Position numbers and translations under genes: made by a program. Under the pieces are notes generated by a model. That model searched no databases and was not told the origin of the DNA. It worked only from the letters and a program-made list of their open reading frames with translations. Below, piece after piece: positions 8,944 through 16,630 of a stretch of DNA of 64,000 nt (positions are counted from its first letter, which is position 1; each line of letters opens with the position of its first letter). This stretch comes from Verrucomicrobiota bacterium (lineage in GTDB: Bacteria > Verrucomicrobiota > Verrucomicrobiia > CAIQCK01), in NCBI GenBank assembly GCA_026397915.1, contig JAPLTX010000024.1, positions 1-64,000 on the forward strand, written 5' to 3'.

Positions 8944-9010
8944 GCGGCGCGGTGCCCGTGCCAGCAAGAGCTTGAGTCCGGCGGGGTTTTGTTCAACACT
9001 CCAGCCCACC

Positions 9011-9949
9011 ATGAACGAACATGCTTTTCTCTCCCGTCGTGATTTCCTTGCCCGCGCCGCGCTCGCTGGCGCCGCCGCAGCCGCGTGGCCGCGCTTCGCG
9101 TCCGCCGCGCCGAGTGGCGGCAAGTTCGCGCCGCTGATCCCCGTGTTCAGTAAGCTTTACCAGGAACTGAAGCTCGACTTCGACCAAGCCGCCGAGTTGA
9201 CGGCCGAGGCCGGCCTCGACGGCGTGGACTGCCCCGTTCGGCCGAAGGGTGAAATCGAGCCGGAGCGCGCGGCCGACGAGATACCGCGCTACGCCGAGGC
9301 GCTCCGCAAGCGCAAGCTCGACATGCTGCTGATCACTACCGGTATCAACAGCGTCGCCTCGCCGCACGCGGAGACCGTCCTGCGCACAGCGAAGAAGCTC
9401 GGCATCAGCTATTACCGGCTCGGCTTCAGCACGAACACCAAACAGAAGCTGGCCGGGACATCTCTGCCCGAAATCAAAGCTCAGTTGCGCGAGTTGGCGG
9501 CGCTGAACAAGGAGCTTGGCCTCACGGGCGTGATCCAGAACCACTCGCCATCCGGCAAGAGCACCTACGTCGGCGGCGACCTTCACGAGATGTATGAGAT
9601 CGTGAAGGACTTCAACCCCGACCAGATCGGCGTTGCGTTCGACCTCTGCCACGCGCTGATCGTCCACGGCGACGACTGGGGCGCGCGCTTCGACCAGCTC
9701 AAGCCGCACATTAAGGTCGCCTATGTCAAGGACGTGAAGCGCCCGCGCGACCTGACGCCGTTCGGCGAGGGCGAGTTCAAGAACACTGACTACTTCAAGC
9801 GGCTCAAGCAGATGAACCTCACCGCGCCGCTCTCGATGCACATCGAGTATAAATGGTGTCCCGAAGGCCAGGAAAAGACCCGCGCGGCGATGCTGAAGAT
9901 GCTCCAACAGAACCTGCGCGTCCTCAAAGACTGGCTCGCCGCGGCATGA
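9011..9949 (+). CDS. Tat-exported sugar phosphate isomerase/epimerase-like TIM-barrel protein (second copy)
   Basis: The product has 312 residues. The N-terminus (FLSRRDFLARAALAGAAAAA) is a clear Tat signal. The TIM-barrel body includes AELTAEAGLDGVDCPVRPKG, GVIQNHSP, GVAFDLCHALIVHGDDWG and HIEYKWCPEG, as in xylose-isomerase-like or hydroxypyruvate-isomerase-like proteins. It differs clearly from the similar gene at 3133, so the two probably act on different intermediates. The ATG at 9011 is chosen over an upstream in-frame alternative at 8972 because the Tat motif should lie near the start. The next gene follows after 22 bp. Confidence 0.78.
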   Translation: MNEHAFLSRRDFLARAALAGAAAAAWPRFASAAPSGGKFAPLIPVFSKLYQELKLDFDQAAELTAEAGLDGVDCPVRPKGEIEPERAADEIPRYAEALRKRKLDMLLITTGINSVASPHAETVLRTAKKLGISYYRLGFSTNTKQKLAGTSLPEIKAQLRELAALNKELGLTGVIQNHSPSGKSTYVGGDLHEMYEIVKDFNPDQIGVAFDLCHALIVHGDDWGARFDQLKPHIKVAYVKDVKRPRDLTPFGEGEFKNTDYFKRLKQMNLTAPLSMHIEYKWCPEGQEKTRAAMLKMLQQNLRVLKDWLAAA

Positions 9950-9971
9950 GCGTTCACTGGAGGATCAAGCC

Positions 9972-12900
9972 ATGAAATCTGTTTCCAGCATCCAAATGCG
10001 AGCGGCGCTCCTGCTGTTTGCCGTTCTCGCGTGTTCGCAGCCGTCGCGCGCCGCCGGCCTCGACGTGAAGCAGGTTTACGCCAAGAAGGCGACGTGGGCC
10101 GAGACGATGATCGCCACGCGGGCGAACTGCGCCGAGTGGATCAAGGAAGCCAAGCCGAAGGAGAACCAGCTCGTCGGAACGCCGGTGCCGCGGCTCTGGG
10201 CGCAAATCAAACGCGACTGGCCGGTCCAGAGCGCGTGGTTTGCGAAGGACCTGCCGCGCAACCGCCATCTCGACTGGTTTCTGCAAGCCCACAACATCGG
10301 CTTCGAGCGATGGATTCTGGGCCTGATAACGAAACGGCTCGGCGAAACCGCCGGTGTGCTGGATTCAGAGGTGGCGGAGTTGCAGCGCGCGCAGGCCGAG
10401 CCGAATGATCCGCGCTGGCTCGATCTCTACGGTCGCGCCAGCCGGCTCGACGAAATCGCCGCCGTGACGCGCACGCTCTGGCTCGGCGATTTGCGGAAAG
10501 TGTTCGAGACGCAGGCGGCGGAGTTGATGCGTGCAAAGGCGCCGTGCGAAGACGCGCGTTGGATGGCGGTGAAAGGCCGCGCCGCCAAATGCGCCGACGC
10601 CGGCCCGGCGGTTCATGTCGGCAGTGTCGCTGATCTGCGTCCGGCCATTGACGCCCTCACCGCAGCGATGCCGGAACGGTTCGCCGGCGACGCGCTTAAA
10701 AAACGGCTCGCGGAGGCCGAGCCGAAGTGGAACGCCATCATCGCGGGGTTGCTGAAGCAGGACACGAAGGCGATGGAGCAGTTGCCCGTGCTCTACAACG
10801 AGGTGCGTGCGTTCCGGCATTCGTTGTTGCTGGCGGTGCGTGGCATGGACGGGTTTCTCGGCACGTGGTCGCGCGTCGGGCTGGAACAGGAGTGGGAGGA
10901 GCAGTTCGCAACGCTGCAACTCGACCTTGGCAACCGCGCGCATTTCGACGCGGTCGCGCCGGAAACGTTTCGGCAGGAATCGTTGGTGCTGCCAGGCGAC
11001 CGCGATCCGGCTGATATCGTGCTACGCCGGACGGCGACGCTGATGGCTGATCTGAAGCTTGCTTCTCTAGCGCCTGAACTGGCCGCGCTGCGTTCTGCCA
11101 ATGCCTCTATCGCGCCCGCCAACGCCGAGGCGCGCTACGTTTTGTTCGCGGACACGTGCCGGCTGCGGCGAGAGATCGCGTTTTCGAATCCACTGCTCAG
11201 CTTCGACAAGCTGCTGTTCCTCAAGCGCCACCTCTGCATCTACAACCACATGTGCGACCAATACTACGGCATGACGGCGCGGCCCGGCGGCGCGGTCTGC
11301 GTGCTGGAGCGGCCGTTCAGCCCCGACGCCACCGTGCGCGACTTGCTGGCAAATTCCGTCGTCGAACGCGGCCGGCTCAAAGGCCAGAAACTCAGCGGCG
11401 GGCCGATGCGCGACTACAAGCTCGGCTTCGACGGCGTCGGCAATCTCAGCGGCGACGAAACCGAAGGCGGCTCGTTCATCTCGCCGGATGTGTCGTTCGA
11501 CGGCAAACAGATCGCGTTCGCCTACGTCGAGTGCCGCGGCGAGCGCGGGCATCGCGAGCACACCGACCCGAGCCGCGGTCACTGGGACGAAGGGCGCTGC
11601 TATCACGTCTTCAAGGCCAGCGCGGACGGCTCGCGGCTGGAGCAACTCACCGACGGCACATGGAACGAGTTTGATCCGTGTTGGATGCCGAGCGGTCGCA
11701 TCGCGTTCATCAGCGAGCGGCGCGGCGGCTATCTGCGTTGCGGGCGCATTTGTCCGACCTACACGCTCCACGACATGGCCGCCGATGGCCGCGACATCCG
11801 TTGCCTCTCGCCGCACGAGACCAACGAGTGGCATCCGAGCGTCGCGCACGACGGGATGATCGTCTGGACGCGGTGGGATTACGTGGACCGTCACGGTGTA
11901 GTGGCGCACATGCCGTGGACGACGACGCCCGACGGCCGCGACCCGCGCGCCATCCACGGCAACTATTCGTTCCGCGCCAAACGGCCGGACATGGAGCTGG
12001 ACGTGCGGGCGATTCCCGGATCGCCGCGATTTATCGCGACCGCCGCGCCGCATCACGGGCAGTCGTTCGGTTCGCTCATCATCGTGGATCCGCGCGCGAA
12101 GGACGACGACGTGATGGGGCCGGTCAAGCGCGTGACGCCGGAGATCGCCTTCCCGGAAAGCCAGGGCGGCACCATCAACTACGGCGAGGCGTGGCCGCTC
12201 AGTGAGGACTATCACATCTGCGTTTATGACGCCGCCGCCGGCACGCACGCATCGGGTGGCCCCGTGGGGAAAGGCAACTACGGCATCTACCTTGTGGACA
12301 GCTTCGGCAACAAGGAACTCATCTACCGCGATCCTGCCATCGGCTGTCACAACCCGATGCCGCTCACGCCGCGCCCGAAGCCGCCTGTCATCAGCGAGCC
12401 AGCCGTGCAACTCGCCGCAGGCCAGCCTGCAGAGGGGACGATGGCGGTGCTCGACGTTTACAACAGCCTCAAGCCGTGGCCGGCCGGCACGAAGATCAAG
12501 GCATTGCGCGTCTATCAAGTCCTGCCGCAAACGCTCGGCTCTGACGCGCTCCCGCACACGACGGGCGTGCAGATTCCGTTCACGCTTTCGGTGAACGTCG
12601 CCCGCGCCGTTCTCGGCACGGTGCCGGTGGAAGCAGACGGCAGCGCGCACTTCATCGTGCCGGCACGCAAGGAGCTTTTCTTCCAAGCGATTGACGAAAA
12701 CGGCCTCGCCGTGCAGTCCATGCGCTCAGCCACGCATGTCCAACCCGGCGAGAAGCGCACCTGTCAGGGCTGCCACGAGCCGAAGACGCGCGCGCCGCTC
12801 GCGTCGAAAGGCCAGCCGTTGGCGATGCAGCGCGCGCCGTCGCGGCTCCAGCCGGACGTGGACGGCACCAACCCGTTCAGCTATCCGCGGCTTGTCCAGC

Positions 12901-13301
12901 CGGTGTTGAACAAGAATTGCGTCGGCTGCCACCAGAAAAACCCCGACAAGGCGCCGCGGCTCGACGCGGAACTGGTCCAGATCAGCGGCACTTGGTGGCG
13001 GCGCGGGACCTTCTACGCCTCCTACGTGAGCCTCACGGAAAAATACGGCTTCTACGATTACGGCGGCCACGACTTCGGCGACGAGCGCGCCTATCGCACC
13101 ATTCCCGGCCAGTTCGGCGCGCGCGCGTCGAAACTCTATCCGATGCTCGTGAACGGCCACCACGACGTGAAACTCTCACCGGAGGAACTCCATCGCATCG
13201 CCGTCTGGCTCGACTCGACCTCGCCGTTCTACGGCGTGTATGAGAAGGAAGGCGGTCTTGTCCAACTCCGTGGCGAGATCGCCAAGCCGACGTTGGAGTG
13301 A
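9972..13301 (+). CDS. Large secreted HzsA-related protein with beta-propeller and two CxxCH motifs
   Basis: The product has 1,109 residues. A signal peptide (about 1-27) is followed by a helical N-terminal third, then TolB/WD-type propeller strands (GGSFISPDVSFDGKQIAFAY, GSRLEQLTDGTWNEFDPCWM, SGRIAFISERRGGY). Near the end are two haem c attachment motifs, CQGCH at about 931-935 and CVGCH at about 983-987, the second in a planctomycete-type cytochrome context. The architecture resembles proteins annotated as related to the hydrazine synthase alpha subunit. Hydrazine synthesis itself is unlikely because no beta/gamma subunits or anammox genes are present. A periplasmic redox role on an organic substrate is more plausible. 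It sits in the plus-strand catabolic run, ahead of a UroD-like gene. Confidence 0.65.
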   Translation: MKSVSSIQMRAALLLFAVLACSQPSRAAGLDVKQVYAKKATWAETMIATRANCAEWIKEAKPKENQLVGTPVPRLWAQIKRDWPVQSAWFAKDLPRNRHLDWFLQAHNIGFERWILGLITKRLGETAGVLDSEVAELQRAQAEPNDPRWLDLYGRASRLDEIAAVTRTLWLGDLRKVFETQAAELMRAKAPCEDARWMAVKGRAAKCADAGPAVHVGSVADLRPAIDALTAAMPERFAGDALKKRLAEAEPKWNAIIAGLLKQDTKAMEQLPVLYNEVRAFRHSLLLAVRGMDGFLGTWSRVGLEQEWEEQFATLQLDLGNRAHFDAVAPETFRQESLVLPGDRDPADIVLRRTATLMADLKLASLAPELAALRSANASIAPANAEARYVLFADTCRLRREIAFSNPLLSFDKLLFLKRHLCIYNHMCDQYYGMTARPGGAVCVLERPFSPDATVRDLLANSVVERGRLKGQKLSGGPMRDYKLGFDGVGNLSGDETEGGSFISPDVSFDGKQIAFAYVECRGERGHREHTDPSRGHWDEGRCYHVFKASADGSRLEQLTDGTWNEFDPCWMPSGRIAFISERRGGYLRCGRICPTYTLHDMAADGRDIRCLSPHETNEWHPSVAHDGMIVWTRWDYVDRHGVVAHMPWTTTPDGRDPRAIHGNYSFRAKRPDMELDVRAIPGSPRFIATAAPHHGQSFGSLIIVDPRAKDDDVMGPVKRVTPEIAFPESQGGTINYGEAWPLSEDYHICVYDAAAGTHASGGPVGKGNYGIYLVDSFGNKELIYRDPAIGCHNPMPLTPRPKPPVISEPAVQLAAGQPAEGTMAVLDVYNSLKPWPAGTKIKALRVYQVLPQTLGSDALPHTTGVQIPFTLSVNVARAVLGTVPVEADGSAHFIVPARKELFFQAIDENGLAVQSMRSATHVQPGEKRTCQGCHEPKTRAPLASKGQPLAMQRAPSRLQPDVDGTNPFSYPRLVQPVLNKNCVGCHQKNPDKAPRLDAELVQISGTWWRRGTFYASYVSLTEKYGFYDYGGHDFGDERAYRTIPGQFGARASKLYPMLVNGHHDVKLSPEELHRIAVWLDSTSPFYGVYEKEGGLVQLRGEIAKPTLE

Positions 13302-13326
13302 TGCCGATTCCGAAACGCTCCGGCCC

Positions 13327-14511
13327 ATGACTGGCAAACAACGAGTCGCACTCGCGATGCAGCACCGGCAGCCGGACCGTGTGCCGGTGATGTGCCAGCT
13401 TGCGCTCGGTCATTACTTCCTTAACACGCCGATTCCGCCGCATCGCATCTGGTTCACCAGCGAAGGTTTCGCCAAGGCGATCGTGATGTTGCAGCGGCGC
13501 TACCGCTTCGACGGCGTCCTCATCAACCTCCCCGGCCGGCCGGCGAACATTCTCGACGACGTGGCGCGCATCGAGCGAACCAGCGACGGCGGCGAGCGGC
13601 TCGTCTGGAAGAGCGGCGACTACACGCTCGTGCCGCCGAACGACAGCGCGCATCACTACGTCGCCGACGGCTCGTCGCCGAAGCGCGCAGAGTTTGGCAC
13701 GCTCGATCCCGCCCGGCTCGACGGCCTCGACGATCTTTCCGGCTACATCTGGAATACCTATCACGTGCCTCGGTTGGCGGAGAAAACGCAGCCCGGCCCG
13801 ATCAGCGAAGTGCCGGAGTATTTCTTTCGCACAATTGATCTTGTGAAGGCCGCCGTTGGCGACGAAGTCTCCGTCCACGGCGAGGTCTTCTCGCCGTTCA
13901 CGCACCTGATGGAACTGTTCGGCTACGAGGAAGCGCTGATGGGCCTCATGACCGATCCCGCCAAGTGCCACGCGTTGCTGGATCGCCTCACCGTCGCCGC
14001 CAACGCGTGGGCTGTGGCGCAGGCGCGGCGCGGCGTGGACGCGGTGCTCATCTCGTCGGCGTTCGCGGGCGGCGGGTTCATTTCGCAGGAGATGTATCGC
14101 GAGTTCGTGCTGCCCTATGAGCGGCGGATGACGGACGCGATCCGGCCCACCGGCGTGCCGGTTTATACGCACACGTGCGGCCGGATCGGTGACCGGCTGG
14201 AGCTGATGGCGGAGACGGGCATTGACGGTCTCGACACGCTCGACCCGCCGCCGCTCGGCAACGTCGAACTGGCGGAAGCGAAGCGGGAAATCGGCGGCCG
14301 ACTGTTCATCAAGGGGAACATGAACTCTGTGGCGCTGCTCGACTACAAGACGAAGGAGCAGGTTCTCGCCGAGGCCGGCGATCGTCTTCGCGTTGGCAAG
14401 CCCGGCGGCGGCTACATCCTCAGCACCGCATGCTCGGTCGCGCCGCGCGTGGAGCCGTGGAAGCTGGAGTTGCTCACGCCGCTGGCGGAGGAACTCGGCC
14501 GCTACGAGTGA
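13327..14511 (+). CDS. Uroporphyrinogen decarboxylase (UroD)-family protein, probable methyltransferase type
   Basis: The product has 394 residues. MTGKQRVALAMQHRQPDRVP is the typical N-terminus of the UroD/MtaA/CmuA superfamily. Other family-like segments are VYTHTCGRIGDRLELMAETG, DGLDTLDPPPLGNVELAEAK and FIKGNMNSVALL, followed by a conserved-looking GGGYILSTACSVAP. The HTCG segment suits a zinc-binding corrinoid methyltransferase better than true haem biosynthesis. A role in demethylating an O-methylated sugar or aromatic is possible, but no corrinoid-binding protein is adjacent. The ATG at 13327 is chosen over 13240, which lies inside the upstream gene. Only 25 bp separate it from that gene. 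Confidence 0.75.
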   Translation: MTGKQRVALAMQHRQPDRVPVMCQLALGHYFLNTPIPPHRIWFTSEGFAKAIVMLQRRYRFDGVLINLPGRPANILDDVARIERTSDGGERLVWKSGDYTLVPPNDSAHHYVADGSSPKRAEFGTLDPARLDGLDDLSGYIWNTYHVPRLAEKTQPGPISEVPEYFFRTIDLVKAAVGDEVSVHGEVFSPFTHLMELFGYEEALMGLMTDPAKCHALLDRLTVAANAWAVAQARRGVDAVLISSAFAGGGFISQEMYREFVLPYERRMTDAIRPTGVPVYTHTCGRIGDRLELMAETGIDGLDTLDPPPLGNVELAEAKREIGGRLFIKGNMNSVALLDYKTKEQVLAEAGDRLRVGKPGGGYILSTACSVAPRVEPWKLELLTPLAEELGRYE

Positions 14512-14560
14512 CGCGCGGGGCCGTTACTTGAGCAGCGTCAGCAGAACCATCCGCTGCATG

Positions 14561-15637
14561 TCATTTGCCTTGTTTCACCACTAGCGGCGCCAACATGCTC
14601 GGTGGACTGGTCATTGCCGTCACCTGCACCGGCTGGCCGACAGCGTGGAAGTAAACCGTCAGTTCTTTCCGCTTCGTCGACGCGCGGAAACGGCCGTCCG
14701 CGCCGACGAGCAGGCTCGGTTCGCCGTCGCCGGAAAAATCCGCCATGCCGAACGCGATCACGCGTTGCTTGTCAGCGAGATGCCCCCAACCTTCGCAACG
14801 TTTGCCTGACGCATAAACCGATGACCGCTCGCCCACGCCGGTCTGCACGCACCAGCCGTTCGTGTCCTGCCGCAGCACAGCGGTTTCCGTTGGTTTGCGG
14901 AGGCAACCGTAAAGCCAACTCTCGACGCCGAAATCCCACAGCAGCGGCGGCTCTGGCAACGCGAAGCGCGCGTCCACAGCCAGCAGCATCGGTGCCGTGA
15001 CCCGCTGCGTGATCTTCACCCACGACTTGCTGCTGACGTATTCGAGCGTCACCGCTCCGAGCCGCAACGTCACGTTGAACGGCCCGCGCTTAAGCACCTC
15101 CGCCTTGCCCGGCGCGAGCGTGGCCGTGACGCCGGCGGCGGCGATGAACTCCGTCTTGCCGTGGGCAATGGAGGTCAGCAGCGGCTTGCCGTCGCGGCGG
15201 ATTCTGTGGGTGATGGCCGATGACGCCACAACAATTTCATCCACGCTCTCCGTCACCGCCAATCCGCGTCCGCGTGGCAACGCTGTTTCGCCGGACATCA
15301 CTACGTAGTAGGTTTCCGTTTCCATCGGACCGATGTTCGACGTGAAATCCACGTCCAGCCCGCGCACGGAGCCGTCGGGCCACTTTGCCATCGCAGTGAA
15401 CTGCGCCGCCACTTCCTTCCCTTTCGCGTCGAACAGCCGCGTTGTCGTCGCGTCGCGCAACGCGCCTTGCGGCATTGTTAATGACGCCGTGACCGGATAG
15501 CCGAACCGGCGCAGGCCGGCAGTTTCGCGAACGGTGAATGCTGGGGAATCTGACGGAATTTTCGCAGCGTATGAATTGGGAATAAGTGTGAGCAAAGCGG
15601 CAACCAGCGAACTCTGGACGAGAACGATTCTTCTCAT
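14561..15637 (-). CDS. Secreted RIFT-barrel-like protein (PcRGLX/YetA N-domain-like), possibly frameshifted at its 3' end
   Basis: The product has 358 residues with a signal peptide (MRRIVLVQSSLVAALLTLIP). The N-terminal domain (FTVRETAGLRRFGYPVTASL, then AAQFTAMAKWPDGSVRGLDV) resembles the RIFT-barrel domain of exo-rhamnogalacturonan lyase-like PcRGLX/YetA proteins, which act on pectin-type glycans. The catalytic barrel of those enzymes is not evident, so function is uncertain. The C-terminus stops at VVKQGK; just past the stop the next frame reads NDMQRMVLLTLLK and ends, so a one-base slip in an A-run may have truncated the protein. Alternative starts lie at 15658 and 15679. It converges on the UroD-like gene. 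Confidence 0.55.
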   Translation of the reverse strand: MRRIVLVQSSLVAALLTLIPNSYAAKIPSDSPAFTVRETAGLRRFGYPVTASLTMPQGALRDATTTRLFDAKGKEVAAQFTAMAKWPDGSVRGLDVDFTSNIGPMETETYYVVMSGETALPRGRGLAVTESVDEIVVASSAITHRIRRDGKPLLTSIAHGKTEFIAAAGVTATLAPGKAEVLKRGPFNVTLRLGAVTLEYVSSKSWVKITQRVTAPMLLAVDARFALPEPPLLWDFGVESWLYGCLRKPTETAVLRQDTNGWCVQTGVGERSSVYASGKRCEGWGHLADKQRVIAFGMADFSGDGEPSLLVGADGRFRASTKRKELTVYFHAVGQPVQVTAMTSPPSMLAPLVVKQGK

Positions 15638-15715
15638 GCCGTGAGATTTACCGGACATCGGCGTGAATGTCCACCCCACACAGCATCGAAGAAACCGGAG
15701 CTGCTCGGCCGGCTG

Positions 15716-16444
15716 TCACCGCTCGCACAGGTGCAGCAGGCGGGCCACGGCGCGAGCGATGAAGGCCACGTTTGGCGTGTCGGAGTGGACGCAGAGCGTG
15801 CGCGGACGGCACGGCAGCCGCTTGCCCGACTCGGTCGCAATCGCGCCGCTGGCCAGCAACAAACACACTCGCTTCACCACGTCGTCAATGTCGGTCCAGA
15901 GTGCGCCGCGTTCACCGCGCGGCACCAGCGAGCCGTTGTTGCGGTAGCCGCGGTCAACGTAAGCTTCCTCCCACGCGGTCACGCCCGCGCGCCTTGCCAG
16001 CGCCGCCACGCGCCCGTCCGCCTTCGCGTAAATCTTCACGCCGGGCCAGCAACGCTTCACCGTCTCCACATAGCGCCGCGCCACCGCGCCATCGGTCTCG
16101 CTCGCGTGATAGAGCGCGCCGTGCAGTTTCACGTGATGCAGCTTCACGCTCTCAGCGCGCGCGAGCCGCTCCAGAGCGCCAACCTGCTGGAGCAACAGCA
16201 GCTCCATTTCGTCCGGCGTGATCTTGATCGGCGTCCTGCCGAAATCGCCGCGGCTCAACGGGCCGGGATGCGCGCCGAGCCGCACGCAGAACTGCGAGGC
16301 CATCGCGACGCACGCTTTCATCGTGGCGAGATTGCCGGCGTGGCCGCCGCACGCCACGTTGGCCGACGAGACCCAGCGCATCAACGCCCGCGTCCGTGTC
16401 AACGCCTCTCCTTCACCAAGATCACAATTGAGATCAAGTTTCAT
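15716..16444 (-). CDS. pxpA: 5-oxoprolinase subunit A (LamB/YcsF family)
   Basis: The product has 242 residues. LDLNCDLGEGEALTRTRALM, SSANVACGGHAGNLATMKAC, GAHPGPLSRGDFGR, LHHVKLHGALYH and ADGRVAALARRAGV are hallmark segments of PxpA. With PxpB and PxpC it forms an ATP-dependent 5-oxoprolinase that cleaves cyclic glutamate in the cytoplasm. Neither partner gene is next to it here, so the complex must be encoded elsewhere or the protein acts alone. The start at 16444 (MKLDLN) fits the family; MIHFG at 16459 is an alternative. It is divergent from the pyruvate dehydrogenase operon. Confidence 0.88.
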   Translation of the reverse strand: MKLDLNCDLGEGEALTRTRALMRWVSSANVACGGHAGNLATMKACVAMASQFCVRLGAHPGPLSRGDFGRTPIKITPDEMELLLLQQVGALERLARAESVKLHHVKLHGALYHASETDGAVARRYVETVKRCWPGVKIYAKADGRVAALARRAGVTAWEEAYVDRGYRNNGSLVPRGERGALWTDIDDVVKRVCLLLASGAIATESGKRLPCRPRTLCVHSDTPNVAFIARAVARLLHLCER

Positions 16445-16630
16445 GCCGAAATGAATCATGCGTGCTTAACGGATTCCCGCCACGCGCTGCAAGCCGAAAC
16501 CTCGCGCTGCTTTTGACGCCGTTTTCGCCGGACACACTTGCGCGGAGAGCGGTTAAGCTGTTAAGTAGCGTTTCATTCGGATTGAGAAAGACGTATTTTA
16601 ACCCCAGCTCTTTTCCTAGGCTGAAGCGAC
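16445..16630. promoter_or_regulatory. Divergent intergenic region between pxpA and aceE
   Basis: This 186-bp gap must hold promoters for both pxpA (minus) and the aceE-aceF-lpd operon (plus). I found no convincing sigma-70 hexamer pair. A direct repeat GTTAAG-CT-GTTAAG lies at 16552-16565 and could be an operator half-site pair. An AT-richer tract around 16580-16615 precedes aceE. No strong Shine-Dalgarno lies before the aceE ATG. Confidence 0.35.

Noticed and set aside
11067..12686. 539-residue minus-strand open frame inside the HzsA-like gene
   Set aside because: Arg/His/Ala-rich translation typical of GC-rich antisense frames; the plus-strand protein has clear domains.
15641..16516. 291-residue plus-strand open frame across pxpA
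   Set aside because: It is antisense to a well-supported PxpA and shows no domain.
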